Numbered from the stretch's first letter, positions 36,051 through 45,344 are shown. The stretch: DNA of 64,000 bases from RBG-16-64-43 sp964353865 (GCA_964353865.1 CAYGXJ010000002.1:1-64000); one strand, 5' to 3'. Translations and numbers: made by a program. Notes: generated by a model from the sequence alone, not told the origin.

Positions 36051-37016
36051 TCAATCCGATGTCACCGTGCCGAAGATGCCTTCCAGGCGCGCCAGCACCT
36101 CCGGCGTGAGCTGCGGCACGAGCTCGGCCGCGGCCAGGTTCTCGTGCACCTGTTCGACGCGCGAGGCACCGGTGATGACGCTGCTCACGGTCGGCGTGCG
36201 CAGGCACCAGGCAATCGCGAGTTGTGCCGGCGAGAAGCCCAGTTCACGCGCCAGAGCCGCAAACGCGCGCGCCTTGGTCAGGCGCTCCTCGGTCAACGTT
36301 TCCTCGCGCAGCCATTCGTAACCCTGCAGCGTGGCGCGCGAGCCCTGCGGGATGCCGTCGTTGTACTTGCCCGTGAGCAGGCCGAAGGCCAGCGGGCTCC
36401 ATGTGGTGAGCCCGATGCCCAGCGTCTCGCACACCCACTGCAGGTCGCGCTCGACCCGCGCGCGGCGGTACAGGTTGTATTGCGGCTGTTCCATCGTGGG
36501 CGGAACCCCGCCGATCTCGCGCCCCAGCCCGTGGGCGGCGGCGATCTGTGCCCCGGTCCATTCGCTGGTGCCCCAGTACAGCACCTTGCCCTGGCGCACC
36601 AGGTCGCTCATGACGCGCACCGTCTCCTCCACCGGCGTCTCGGGGTCGAAGCGATGGCAGAAGTACAGGTCGACGTAATCGGTGCCCAGCCGCTTGAGTG
36701 AGGCATGGATCGATTCGAAAATGTGCTTTCGCGAAAGCCCGCGCGCGTTTGGGTTCTTGCTGCCCGCGAAGAAGACTTTGGTCGAGAGTACGAGGTCGGT
36801 GCGCGGTAGACCCTTGACCGCTTTGCCCACCACCACTTCGGCATTGCCGTTGGCGTACATGTCGGCATTGTCGAAGAAGGTCACCCCGCGCTCGAAGGCG
36901 GCCTGCACGCAGCGCGTGGTCACCTCTTGATCCACCTGACCGCCGTAGGTGACCCAGGCGCCCAGCGAGAGTTCGCTCACCTTGAGCCCGGAGCTGCCCA
37001 GGCGACGGTAATTCAT
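36051..37016 (-). CDS. Aldo/keto reductase (AKR6/AKR14-like)
   Basis: A 321-residue TIM-barrel oxidoreductase close to potassium-channel beta subunits and E. coli YghZ. The catalytic tetrad is D49, Y54 (FFDNADMYANG), K80 (LSTKVFF) and H121 (DLYFCHRFD). NADPH-dependent reduction of aldehydes is likely; the substrate is unknown. ATG 37016 is preceded by GAGGAG at 8 nt; the longer frame reaches into the neighbour and is ignored. Confidence 0.92.
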   Translation of the reverse strand: MNYRRLGSSGLKVSELSLGAWVTYGGQVDQEVTTRCVQAAFERGVTFFDNADMYANGNAEVVVGKAVKGLPRTDLVLSTKVFFAGSKNPNARGLSRKHIFESIHASLKRLGTDYVDLYFCHRFDPETPVEETVRVMSDLVRQGKVLYWGTSEWTGAQIAAAHGLGREIGGVPPTMEQPQYNLYRRARVERDLQWVCETLGIGLTTWSPLAFGLLTGKYNDGIPQGSRATLQGYEWLREETLTEERLTKARAFAALARELGFSPAQLAIAWCLRTPTVSSVITGASRVEQVHENLAAAELVPQLTPEVLARLEGIFGTVTSD

Positions 37017-37092
37017 ACTGTGACTCCTCAGGAGTGGCGGCGGGCCGTACCTCACATGGAAGGCGCGGCCGCCGGCGGGGGGAATGCGGTGA

Positions 37093-37764
37093 TTATACAT
37101 GCCGCCCCGCCAGCGGCTTGACCATGTGGTGGAAGCCGGGGTAACCCGCCATGCGTGCGTAGCGCGCCGATGTGAATGTGGCAGCCACGTGGTAGCCCAG
37201 GCGCTCGTACAAGTGCTGCGCGTCCGGGTTGGAGAGATCGACCGATAGTGAGCATGCGTGCAGGCCGAGCACGCGCGCCTGGCCTTCAGCCTCTGCCAGG
37301 AGGCCCGTGCCCAACCCGCGATGCCGCCAGGCAGGCGCAACGCTCAATGTGTCGATATACAACTCATCGCTCGCGGCTTCTGGGCGTAGCAGGAAGGGCA
37401 GCCAGCGTGAGACGCAGCGCAGCCCATTCGCGAGGCCCGCATAGCGGGTCACGGCGGGCACGAGACCCCACGTGAGACGAAGCAGGCGATGCCCGGGGAT
37501 GGTGAGCAAGAGCCCCGCCACCTCCTTGCCGCTCTGGGCGACCGTTCCATATACGTGGCTGAGCTGATGACCCCGGCCTGCGAAAAGTGCCGAAAGCAAC
37601 GCCTCGGTCCGTTGCTCATCCGGCTGGCAAAACATGTAGTTGGCGAAGCTGCCCCATGCGGCGTAGATGAGCCGCGCCGCATCGCCGGCATCCAGTGCAT
37701 TGGAAGGCCGGTACGAAATCCCACTGTTGATTGGCGAGCGCGTCAAGGAGTCCGCGATAGGCAT
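37093..37764 (-). CDS. GNAT-family acetyltransferase
   Basis: A 223-residue GNAT enzyme. The acetyl-CoA loop is in LSVAPAWRHRGLGTGLLAEAE, followed by SLSVDLSNPDAQHLYERLGY. The substrate is unknown. ATG 37806 gives 14 more residues, but a TATAAT at 37824-37829 (minus strand) is only 17 nt from it; ATG 37764 with a weak GAGAAG is preferred. The sequence ends FHHMVKPLAGRHV. Confidence 0.8.
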   Translation of the reverse strand: MPIADSLTRSPINSGISYRPSNALDAGDAARLIYAAWGSFANYMFCQPDEQRTEALLSALFAGRGHQLSHVYGTVAQSGKEVAGLLLTIPGHRLLRLTWGLVPAVTRYAGLANGLRCVSRWLPFLLRPEAASDELYIDTLSVAPAWRHRGLGTGLLAEAEGQARVLGLHACSLSVDLSNPDAQHLYERLGYHVAATFTSARYARMAGYPGFHHMVKPLAGRHV

Positions 37765-37933
37765 GGTCTTCTCGCGCAGGGCGCATGTCAGAGCCGGTTG
37801 CTGCATCAGGCGGTGGCAACGAGATTATACGAGGGGCCGGCCTGCCCCTGCGCTTGGCCAAGACGATGGAACCTGGCAGACGCCTTCGGCGTCTGAGGCA
37901 CAGGGCCACAAACACCTCGCGCGGGGAGGGGTC

Positions 37934-38497
37934 ATGCCAATTGACCGATGGACTGCTGCTAGTGGGATCGCGGCACTGGCGCTTGTGGCAGGATGCACGC
38001 TGACAAAGCCAGTTCCGCGCACCTTCGAGGAATGCGTGCAGGCAGGCTACCCGGTGATGGAGAGTTTCCCGCGGCGCTGCGCCGTGCCGGGCGGGCTGAC
38101 GTTTACCGAGCCATATGCCATGCCGCCCGAGATTACCCCGGTGCCGCAGACGCCCGAGCTTATCGGCGAGCCCACGGGCACGTGGGCCGAGGGCTACGTC
38201 GCGATCGAGGGGATCACCGCCGAGATGATGGGCGGGAACCCGACCCGTGTGGGTGTGCGCCTGCACGGCTCGCTGGGCGACCCGTGCACTCGGCTCTTCC
38301 CCATCCGTATGGAGTACTCCGACCATCATGTCTCGCTGGATGTGCGCGCCTGGCAGGATGCGGGCATGGCCTGCATCGCGGTCATCGAACCGCTCGACCT
38401 GCTGGTGATGCTCGAGCAGCCACTCACGGCGGGAAAGTGGACGATTGAGGTGGGTGGCGTCTCGACCACTTACCAGGTACCGGGCTTCGACGACTAA
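37934..38497 (+). CDS. Lipoprotein, unknown function
   Basis: A 187-residue lipoprotein: signal peptide and LVAGC lipobox at the N-terminus, then FEECVQAGYPVMESFPRRCAV, a widely occurring motif in secreted proteins (xxC..AG.PVMES.PRxC) and a second domain with DPCTRLFPIRMEYSDHHVSL. No enzyme motif is seen. ATG 37934 follows GGGGAGGGG, so the upstream extension is rejected. It is alone on the plus strand. Confidence 0.75.
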   Translation: MPIDRWTAASGIAALALVAGCTLTKPVPRTFEECVQAGYPVMESFPRRCAVPGGLTFTEPYAMPPEITPVPQTPELIGEPTGTWAEGYVAIEGITAEMMGGNPTRVGVRLHGSLGDPCTRLFPIRMEYSDHHVSLDVRAWQDAGMACIAVIEPLDLLVMLEQPLTAGKWTIEVGGVSTTYQVPGFDD

Positions 38498-38937
38498 GCT
38501 CACCCACGCCTTCGGTGCCCGTCCCACATGGATACGCCGTGCGGCCTAATCCTCTTGTCGTCATTCCCGCGTGTTCGCAGCGGGAATCTAGGGTTTGCCT
38601 TCCCCCGCCGCACTTGCTTTGCACTGATGCGCCACGCGCCCAAAGTCTCTCGCTCGTCATTCCCACGTGCTCGTAGTGGGAATCCAGGTGATCGAATGGT
38701 TCTGGAGTGAAGGACCGATAATGCGCTAGGCCATTCGCATTCCTTCGTTCACGGAAACGAGACAAGTCACGCCTGCCTCCCCGCCTTGGCGGGGACGACG
38801 ATCTTGAACTGCGACCGCTTGCGGCAACCATCCGCCGCCGCATACTGCTGACGGCCGCCTCGGCCCATCCTATACAAATCCCCTCGCGGGCGATAGAATG
38901 CCCGCACCCCGGCGCCAAGCCCCGGGCCTGAGGCGCA
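38498..38937. other. Gene-free region holding a composite repeat
   Basis: No gene is seen in 440 bp. Copy 3 of the composite element (inverted) fills 38559-38800; the last 70 bp are the lipA leader with a TAGAAT at 38894. Confidence 0.8.
38559..38800 (-). repeat. Composite palindromic element, copy 3 (inverted)
   Basis: On the minus strand it reads CGTCGTCCCCGCCAAGGCGG (from 38800), GAACGAAGGAATGCGAATGG, CACCTGGATTCCCACTACGA...GGGAATGACG (ends 38655) and GATTCCCGCTGCGAACACGC...GGGAATGACG (ends 38559). At 242 bp it has the same order of parts as copies 1 and 2. Confidence 0.72.
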
Positions 38938-39912
38938 ATGAAGGATCCCACCCGCGATCGAATTCATCCACCGGTCGGAGGCAGCCCAGACGCCCCCGCG
39001 CGCCCGCTGCGCCGGCCGGAATGGATCAAAGTGCGCGCGCCCAGCGGCGAAACCGTCGACTGGCTGCGCGGGCTGATGCGTTCGAAGACCCTGCACACCG
39101 TGTGCGAAGAGGCGATGTGCCCCAACATGGGCGAATGCTGGGGCTCGGGCACAGCCACCTTCCTCATGATGGGCGACGTCTGCACCCGCTCGTGCGGCTT
39201 CTGCGACATCAAACACGGCCGCCCCGGGCCGCTGGATATGCTCGAGCCGGAACGCGTGGCCCAGGCCGTCAAAGCGATGAACCTGCGCCATGCGGTCATC
39301 ACCAGCGTCAACCGCGATGAACGCAATGACGGCGGGGCACCGATCTTCGCCGCCGTCATCCGCCGCATCCGCGAGATCCACCCCGGCTGCTCGATCGAGG
39401 TGCTCATCCCGGATTTCAAGGGCAGCCGGGATGCGCTGCGTATCGTCGTCGAGGCGCGCCCGGAGATCCTCAATCACAATGTCGAGACCGTGCCGCGTCT
39501 GTTCCGCAAGGTGCAGCCGCAGGACCGTTACGAATGGGCCCAGGCGACGCTCTTGAACGCCAAGCGCATCGACCCGGAGGTGCTGACCAAATCCGGTATC
39601 ATGCTCGGGCTGGGTGAGACCTTCGACGAGGTGGTGGCGGTGATGCGCGACCTGCGCACGTGGGGCGTCGAGATCATCACTCTTGGCCAGTATCTCCAGC
39701 CCTCCAAGCGCCATTTGCCGGTCGAGCGTTATTGCACGCTGGATGAGTTCGCCGAACTGCGCCGGATCGGGCTGGAAGAGCTTGGCTTCCGCTGGGTCGA
39801 ATCCGCGCCGCTGGTGCGCTCCTCGTATCATGCCGAAGCGCAGGTGCGCGCGCTCTCGGCCGTGCATCGCAAGCTGTGGGAGACGCCCGCGGCGGCGAGC
39901 GCGGCAGGATGA
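38938..39912 (+). CDS. lipA: Lipoyl synthase
   Basis: A 324-residue radical-SAM enzyme that inserts two sulfurs into octanoyl groups on lipoyl domains. Both clusters are visible: the auxiliary CEEAMCPNMGEC and the radical-SAM CTRSCGFC. HNVETVPRLF and SGIMLGLGET are conserved. The N-terminal 25 residues are low-complexity. No lipB is adjacent, and a terminator follows, so it is its own unit. Confidence 0.97.
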   Translation: MKDPTRDRIHPPVGGSPDAPARPLRRPEWIKVRAPSGETVDWLRGLMRSKTLHTVCEEAMCPNMGECWGSGTATFLMMGDVCTRSCGFCDIKHGRPGPLDMLEPERVAQAVKAMNLRHAVITSVNRDERNDGGAPIFAAVIRRIREIHPGCSIEVLIPDFKGSRDALRIVVEARPEILNHNVETVPRLFRKVQPQDRYEWAQATLLNAKRIDPEVLTKSGIMLGLGETFDEVVAVMRDLRTWGVEIITLGQYLQPSKRHLPVERYCTLDEFAELRRIGLEELGFRWVESAPLVRSSYHAEAQVRALSAVHRKLWETPAAASAAG

Positions 39913-39931
39913 GCTGGCCGAATGGAATCAC

Positions 39932-39962
39932 AAAGCGCACACCGTGAGGTGTGCGCTTTTCG
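39932..39962 (+). terminator. Terminator of lipA
   Basis: A perfect 12-bp stem (AAAGCGCACACC / GGTGTGCGCTTT, GTGA loop) is followed by TTCGTTC, 19 nt after the stop. Confidence 0.9.
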
Positions 39963-40084
39963 TTCTTGGGCCATGGGAGGGGCGCAATGTGGCGTGCACC
40001 TTTGAACGACGGAGCGAATATGCAACAGAGTCAATGAGGGCATGCGGCAGGTCTCTGGCCCCATGCTCCCAAGAATGAGAACCT

Positions 40085-40109
40085 CCCCTCCCCGCCTCGC
40101 GGGGAGGGG
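40085..40109. repeat. GC-rich snap-back palindrome
   Basis: CCCCTCCCCGC is paired with GCGGGGAGGGG around CTC, 11 bp with no mismatch. The same arm sequence recurs at 50545 and, imperfectly, at 43829. Confidence 0.75.
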
Positions 40110-40189
40110 CACAAAGGGGAGGGGTCATCCGCTGAGAGTCCCCCCGCGGGCTAGTCCTCGAGCACGCGCGTCTTTCGAGCATAGAACGA

Positions 40190-40211
40190 GGGGCACGCCA
40201 TGGCGTGCCCC
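40190..40211. repeat. Perfect 22-bp palindrome
   Basis: GGGGCACGCCA followed directly by TGGCGTGCCCC, without loop. It could be a protein-binding site or chance; nothing nearby assigns it. Confidence 0.5.
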
Positions 40212-40331
40212 AACAAGGGGACTTACTCCCTCATTCTGAGGGGCATAGCCGCCTGGTTATCTCGGCTTCAACTAGCAGGACCGTGCTTAGATGGTCAGCG
40301 TCGTCACACAATTGCGGTTGACCGAGTCGGG

Positions 40332-40385
40332 GATTCATGCGCATGCCCGACGTGGGTGGTCACGCGTAAGGCATGCTATGCCCTC
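40332..40385 (+). repeat. Short dispersed repeat, GCATGC family, copy B
   Basis: It ends in the same 22-bp core as copy A (40364-40385), preceded by ATGCGCATGCC. Its last base coincides with the first base of the mutY stop codon. Confidence 0.75.
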
Positions 40386-41470
40386 TACCTCGTATCCTGC
40401 TCCTGAAGCGAGCGCGCCACCTGCCGGTCGAGCTTGCCCATCGGGTAGCGCCCGAGGTCGCGCACGCGCGCCCAGCGTACATCCGCCGCCTGGATCGCGC
40501 GCGGCGTGCCGCTCACACGTGTGCACTCAAATGCGTGCAGCGTCACGCTGTAGTGGCTGTACGCATGCTCGAGGGCCGCACGCTCCCGCCCGACGCGTAC
40601 GCGAATCCCCAACTCCTCGCGCAGCTCGCGCCGCAGGCACGCCGTGAGCGTCTCGCCGCGTTCGCGCTTGCCGCCCGGGAACTCCCACAGGCCACCGAGC
40701 AGCGCCTTGGCTGGCCGCTGGGCAATCAACACCCGGTCCGCGCGGCGCACGATGCCGCAGGTCACATCCAAGTGCGGCACACGCCGTGAGACTCGCGCCC
40801 GCGGCCGTAACGCCTGCGTGCCTCGCGCGTTTGCCTGGCAGGCATCGCGCAGCGGGCAGTGCGCGCATTGCGGCGCGCGCGGCGTGCACACCGTGGCGCC
40901 CAATTCCATCAGCGCCTGGTTGAAGCCGCCGGGATTGCGTGCAGGCATCATACGCGCCGCAATCCCTAGCAGGTGCGTCTCGCCCCGCGTCGATCGCGCA
41001 TCGCCGGCGTAATCATCGAGCCGCGCGAGCACGCGGCGCGTATTGCCATCCAACACCGGCACAACCTCGCCGAACGCGACCGAGGCGATCGCGCTGGCGG
41101 TGTACCGCCCGACGCCGGGCAGGCGCTGCCAGGCCTCGGCCGTTGTGGGCCAATCGCCCACGGGCAACGGCGCCATCGCGCGCGCCGCGCGATGCAGGTT
41201 GCGCGCCCGCGCGTAGTATCCCATGCCCTCCCACGCGCGCAAGGCCTGGCGCAGTGAGGCCCGCCCCAGCACCGCGCGGGTCGGGAAGCGCTTGAGAAAT
41301 CGCATGTAGAAGGGGATGACCTTCGCCACCTGGGTCTGCTGCAGCATGACCTCGCTGACCCAGATGGCGTACGGGTCGCGCGTGCGCCGCCATGGCAGGT
41401 CGCGCGCGGCACGCGCGTACCAGCGCATGAGGCGCGCCACGGTGGCACGCGATGGATCACGGGGCGCCAT
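40385..41470 (-). CDS. mutY: A/G-specific adenine glycosylase MutY
   Basis: A 361-residue glycosylase that removes adenine mispaired with 8-oxoguanine. Catalytic glutamate lies in WVSEVMLQQTQV and aspartate in VPVLDGNTRRVLAR; the HhH is LPGVGRYTASAI; the 4Fe-4S loop is CTPRAPQCAHCPLRDAC. The C-terminal MutT-like domain keeps a Nudix box (GGKRERGETLTACLRRELRE), which recognises 8-oxoG. The start overlaps the sbcC end by 1 nt, so mutY is probably read with sbcC. Confidence 0.96.
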   Translation of the reverse strand: MAPRDPSRATVARLMRWYARAARDLPWRRTRDPYAIWVSEVMLQQTQVAKVIPFYMRFLKRFPTRAVLGRASLRQALRAWEGMGYYARARNLHRAARAMAPLPVGDWPTTAEAWQRLPGVGRYTASAIASVAFGEVVPVLDGNTRRVLARLDDYAGDARSTRGETHLLGIAARMMPARNPGGFNQALMELGATVCTPRAPQCAHCPLRDACQANARGTQALRPRARVSRRVPHLDVTCGIVRRADRVLIAQRPAKALLGGLWEFPGGKRERGETLTACLRRELREELGIRVRVGRERAALEHAYSHYSVTLHAFECTRVSGTPRAIQAADVRWARVRDLGRYPMGKLDRQVARSLQEQDTR

Positions 41471-43567
41471 CTAGACCAGCCTCAGCTGCGAGCCCTCGGG
41501 CGTCTTGGTCACTTCGATGCGGGCGGGGAACGTGTCGCGCAGCTCGTCGAGATGGGTGATGACCAGGATGCGGTCGAAATCATCCTGGACCGAATTGATC
41601 GCCGCCACCAGCCGCTCACGGCCGAGCGCATCCTGCGAGCCGAAGCCCTCGTCAATGAAGAGTGCGCGCAACTGCGCGCCGGCGCGCCGCGCCAGGAGCT
41701 TGGAGAGCGCCACGCGCAACGCGAAGTTGATGCGGAATGCCTCGCCGCCGGAATACATCTCGTAGGCGCGCGTGCCCAGCCCGTCGGAAATGATGATCTC
41801 AAGCGTCTCGCGCGTCTCGCCGGCTTTGGTCTCACGCTGCGACTCGAGGCGCAGCATCATCTGGCCCTCGGTCATCTTCGCCAGGAGCGCGTTGGCCACC
41901 TCTTCCACCTCGGGCACGACTGTCTCGATGATCATGTTGGGGACGCCGCGCCGGCCGAACGCCTCGCGCAATTCCTCGAGCAGCGCCATCTCGTCGCGCT
42001 GCCCGTGCACTTCAGCTTCGAGCGTTCGGCTCTGCGCTTCGAGCGCGTCCACTGCGGCGAGCCTCTGGCGCGCGCCGCCCACCCGTTCATCCGCCATGCG
42101 TTTGGCGAAACGCACTTGATCGAGTGTCCCGCGCAACTGGTCGGCCTCGGCCAGGCGCTTGCTCAGGTCGCCCGCTTCGCGTTCGCGCGTCTGCTGCTGC
42201 GCCTCGGCCTCGGCAACCGCCTTCTGCCATTTGGCGACGCGCGCCTGCGCGGCAGGCAGCTTCTCGACCGCCTCCTGCGCCGCGCGCGCTGCCGCCTCCG
42301 CTTCTGCGATGCGCCGCTCGATCGCGGGCAGCCCGTCCATCTGCCGTCGAAACGTAGCCATCTCGGTCTGCAGCCCAGCGAGTGCGTTGGTCACCTCTTG
42401 CAGGCGCACCTTGTTGACCTTGAAGCGCTCGCGCCGCGCCTCAACCTCCGCATGCAACTCTCGCACGATTGCGCCCCGGTGCTTCTCGTCGAGTGGCTGC
42501 CCGCAAGTAGGGCATTGCGGTTCGCGCGCTGCCTGCAGGGTCTCGATGCGCGCCTTGATCGGCTCGGTCTCCGGCGCCAGGCTCGCGTTCTCGCCGCGCA
42601 ATGTGCCCGCCAGCTCGCCAAGCTCCTTGGACTTCTCGTTCGCCTCTTCCCATTGCGTGCGGGCCGCCTGCGCCGCCTTACGTTGGCGTTCAAGCTCGTT
42701 GCCTTGATTCTCTATCGCGCGGCGGTTGGCCTTCCCGAGCAGCGCTTCTGTTTCGCGCGTTGCTTCCTGCAACTCGTGCCGATCCGCCTCCAGCCTGCGA
42801 GTCAACTCAGCCTGCTGCTTCTCGAGATTGGCGCGCATGAGCCCCACTTGCTCGACGGCGGCCCAGGCTTGCTCGAGGTTCGCCAGTTGCAGGGCCTTGG
42901 CCTCAGCCTCGTGCTGCGCCGCGTTCAGCTCGCCTAGGAATTCGGCGCGGCGCTCGACCTCGCGCCGAATTTCCTCGAGGCGCGAGTCGATTCGCGAAGC
43001 GGCCTCTTTGATCTCGCGCAGGCGGTCCTTGGTGCGCTCCTCGAATTCCTGCCAGCGCTCCAATCCGAGAATCGTCGCCAGGATTTGGATGCGTTGCACC
43101 GGCGGCTTGGCGGTGAACTCGTCCGCGCGGCCCTGCGCAAGGTAGGCCGAGTTGACGAACGTGTCGTAGTCCAGGTGCAGGAGGCTGGTGAGACGGTCCT
43201 GTGTCTGCCTCAGCGTGTGCTCGGAGAGGCTGCGCCAATCGCCGGACGAAGCATCCAGAGCTTGCAGCTCGAGGAGTGATGTGCCCACCTTGCCCTCGGC
43301 CCGCCGCTGGCGGATAGCCCGGTAGCGCTGGCCGGCGAGCTCGAACGTGAACTCCACCCGCATCTCGCGTTCGCCCTGATGGATGAGATCGTCGGGCGAT
43401 GAGCTGCGCGCCTTGCCCCACAGCGCCCAGGTCATCGCATCCAGCAGCGACGACTTGCCTGCGCCGTTCTCGCCCGAGATGCACGCAATGTGCACGCCCT
43501 CCAGGTTGAGCGGATCGGGATCTTTGTAGGCGAGAAAGTTGTGCAGCTCGAGGCGCAGCGGGATCAT
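41471..43567 (-). CDS. sbcC: Exonuclease SbcC (Rad50-like), short form
   Basis: A 698-residue SMC-like ATPase of the SbcCD complex that opens hairpin and protein-blocked DNA ends. Walker A is SGENGAGKSSLL, the zinc hook CPTC is at C352/C355 between two coiled coils, the signature is YSGGEAFRINFALRVALS, and Walker B is ALFIDEGFGSQD. It is shorter than E. coli SbcC (1,048) but near the length of archaeal Rad50. It is followed by mutY and separated from sbcD upstream by a 355-bp repeat-bearing gap. Confidence 0.93.
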   Translation of the reverse strand: MIPLRLELHNFLAYKDPDPLNLEGVHIACISGENGAGKSSLLDAMTWALWGKARSSSPDDLIHQGEREMRVEFTFELAGQRYRAIRQRRAEGKVGTSLLELQALDASSGDWRSLSEHTLRQTQDRLTSLLHLDYDTFVNSAYLAQGRADEFTAKPPVQRIQILATILGLERWQEFEERTKDRLREIKEAASRIDSRLEEIRREVERRAEFLGELNAAQHEAEAKALQLANLEQAWAAVEQVGLMRANLEKQQAELTRRLEADRHELQEATRETEALLGKANRRAIENQGNELERQRKAAQAARTQWEEANEKSKELGELAGTLRGENASLAPETEPIKARIETLQAAREPQCPTCGQPLDEKHRGAIVRELHAEVEARRERFKVNKVRLQEVTNALAGLQTEMATFRRQMDGLPAIERRIAEAEAAARAAQEAVEKLPAAQARVAKWQKAVAEAEAQQQTREREAGDLSKRLAEADQLRGTLDQVRFAKRMADERVGGARQRLAAVDALEAQSRTLEAEVHGQRDEMALLEELREAFGRRGVPNMIIETVVPEVEEVANALLAKMTEGQMMLRLESQRETKAGETRETLEIIISDGLGTRAYEMYSGGEAFRINFALRVALSKLLARRAGAQLRALFIDEGFGSQDALGRERLVAAINSVQDDFDRILVITHLDELRDTFPARIEVTKTPEGSQLRLV

Positions 43568-43600
43568 GCTTCAACCACGACGTTCATAGATGAGTGAAGG

Positions 43601-43622
43601 GAGGGCATCGCATGCATTACGC
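43601..43622 (-). repeat. Short dispersed repeat, GCATGC family, copy D
   Basis: On the minus strand it begins GCGTAATGCATGCGATGCCC; it differs from the A/B core at two positions. Confidence 0.7.
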
Positions 43623-43782
43623 TTGACCGCGTGCGGTCGGCAATCGCATCAATGCCTCGCACGGATGAGCCGTACGGTGGATGTCCGTAAGAATACCGAA
43701 TCTCGTAACCATTCCGCGCCGATGCCTCAATAGTGTTGCCCTCACGCGTATTGCATGCCCCAAGCGGTTTCGAAGTCCCGCT

Positions 43783-43817
43783 GTAGATGTGGGGACGCGA
43801 AGCGTCCCCACATCTAC
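43783..43817. repeat. Perfect 16-bp hairpin with GAA loop
   Basis: GTAGATGTGGGGACGC and GCGTCCCCACATCTAC flank a three-base GAA. The apex GCGAAGC is a known extra-stable DNA mini-hairpin. No U-tract follows on either strand, so a terminator role is doubtful. Confidence 0.8.
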
Positions 43818-43922
43818 ATAAAACTTCCTCCCCTCCCTGGTGGCCGGGGAGGGGTCGAGGGAGTGGCCCATTTCCACCAAAGAACGAACTGTTGAGGTCA
43901 TTCTGTCTGTTCCGTGGGCGCC

Positions 43923-45170
43923 TCAACGACTGCCGTCAGGCTCCGCCTCGATCAGCGGCTCGGCCGCCGCCAAGAGGCGCGCCAGGCGCTCAGGTGGCGT
44001 GTTGCGCAGCGCGAAGTAGCGCTCGAGCAGCTCGCGCGGGATCAGGCTTTCGGCGGCGTCACTCCCCAGCCGTGCGCGCACCGGCGAGGTCATGTCCTTT
44101 TCGATCGAGAGTTGCGAGGCGGCTGCCAGCAGCCGCTCGACCTCGCGTGCATCGAACTGGGCGAGCTGGCCGTGGCGAAGCGTGATGATCGCGCGCACGA
44201 CGGCGCCCGCCACCTCTTCTGCGCGCGCGGCGAGCGCGGCTACGGCGTGCGCGGTCGGATCGTCCGCGGCCTGCAGATCCACTCGCAGTGTGATGAACGG
44301 CCGGGCGTGCGCGGGCACGAAGGTCATACGTGTCGCGCCGCGCGCGAGCTCGGTCCAGCAGAAACCCTTGGCTTCCTTCTCCTCGCCGAAGTCGATGCGC
44401 TCGAGCGAGCCGGAATAGGCCTGAATCGGTTCGCCAGGCACATTGCCCGCCAGAACCTGGTGGCGGTGGATGTGGCCGAGCGCGATGTAATCCCACGCCG
44501 GCGCGGCCAGCGTCGAGCGCGGGACGCTGACATCGCGGCCGAGCATCACGCTGCGCTCCGAGCCGTAGTGCGCCTCGCCCACCGAGAAGTGGCCGGCCAG
44601 GACGCGCGGCATGTCGGCCGCGCCGGCAGCCTGGGCCAACTCGTCGAGCGTCTCGATCACCGCCGCGCGCAAAGCCTGGTCGAGCTCCTCGACCGACTTG
44701 CCGCGGTGCTCCTCGTCGCTCAGGAGGCGGTTGCGCGTGGGATATGGAACCCAGGCGAGGAAGACCGGCCCGCGCGCGGTCTCGACCACCCGGCTCTCGG
44801 GCTTGTAACCGACGATGATGTTGGGCACCTCGAGCGCGCGGAAAATGTCGACGCTGGTGGCCTTCTGGGTCGAACCGGGCAAATCGTGGTTGCCGACCAG
44901 GAGCAAGGTGGGCACGCGGTCGGCCAGGCGTTTGATACGCCGGGCGAACTCGCGCTGCTGGGTGGGTTCGGGGTCGCGTGTCTTGAAGGCGTCGCCGGCG
45001 AAGACGGCGAGGTCCGCGTCATGGGCCAGTGCGTACTGGACCACCTCATCCAGCCGATCGAGAAAATCACGCACGCGGCTGGAGGTGCCGGTGGCGGGGT
45101 CGAGCTTGCCGTAGTTTTCCATGCCGACGTGCAAGTCGGCGAAATGCACGAGGCGAATGGGGGCGGGCAT
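43923..45170 (-). CDS. sbcD: Exonuclease SbcD (Mre11-like)
   Basis: A 415-residue metallophosphoesterase, partner of SbcC. The five phosphoesterase motifs are visible: HFADLHVG, FAGDAFKTRDP, LVGNHDLPG, LAGHFSVGEAH and ALGHIHRHQ. The C-terminal 150 residues bind SbcC. A TAGAAT on the minus strand ends 6 nt before the ATG and no Shine-Dalgarno is present, so the transcript may be leaderless. Confidence 0.95.
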   Translation of the reverse strand: MPAPIRLVHFADLHVGMENYGKLDPATGTSSRVRDFLDRLDEVVQYALAHDADLAVFAGDAFKTRDPEPTQQREFARRIKRLADRVPTLLLVGNHDLPGSTQKATSVDIFRALEVPNIIVGYKPESRVVETARGPVFLAWVPYPTRNRLLSDEEHRGKSVEELDQALRAAVIETLDELAQAAGAADMPRVLAGHFSVGEAHYGSERSVMLGRDVSVPRSTLAAPAWDYIALGHIHRHQVLAGNVPGEPIQAYSGSLERIDFGEEKEAKGFCWTELARGATRMTFVPAHARPFITLRVDLQAADDPTAHAVAALAARAEEVAGAVVRAIITLRHGQLAQFDAREVERLLAAASQLSIEKDMTSPVRARLGSDAAESLIPRELLERYFALRNTPPERLARLLAAAEPLIEAEPDGSR

Positions 45171-45176
45171 GGACAG

Positions 45177-45182
45177 ATTCTA
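45177..45182 (-). promoter_or_regulatory. Possible -10 box of sbcD, next to the start codon
   Basis: The minus strand reads TAGAAT, with 6 nt to the ATG at 45170. No -35 is recognisable. Confidence 0.4.
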
Positions 45183-45344
45183 ACAGGGGCGCGGGCCCGC
45201 TTGTGTCCGTCGTAGACCGAGGCCGGCGAGGCGATGGGCCCGGGCAGTGCCTTGCCGCGTGCAACGGCGTCGGCCATCTCGACCGGGGTCGGTCAACCGA
45301 GGGCGGAGCTGCCGTTCTGCGCCGTAGCGTGGAGCCGCACGGGC

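Larger units (their letters stand above)
39963..40384. other. Gene-free region with palindromes and a dispersed repeat
   Basis: It holds a GC-rich snap-back palindrome (40085-40109), a perfect 22-bp palindrome centred on CCATGG (40190-40211) and copy B of the GCATGC repeat (40332-40385). No gene is credible. Confidence 0.75.
43568..43922. other. Gene-free region between sbcC and sbcD with three repeats
   Basis: It holds a GCATGC-family core in reverse (43601-43622), a 35-bp perfect hairpin (43783-43817) and a GC-rich palindrome (43829-43856). A degenerate further core, ACGCGTATTGCATGCCCC, is at 43744. No gene is seen. Confidence 0.75.

Noticed and set aside
41552..42937. A 461-codon frame opposite sbcC
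   Set aside because: Leu/Arg/His-rich mirror of the coiled-coil gene; no start signal or family pattern.
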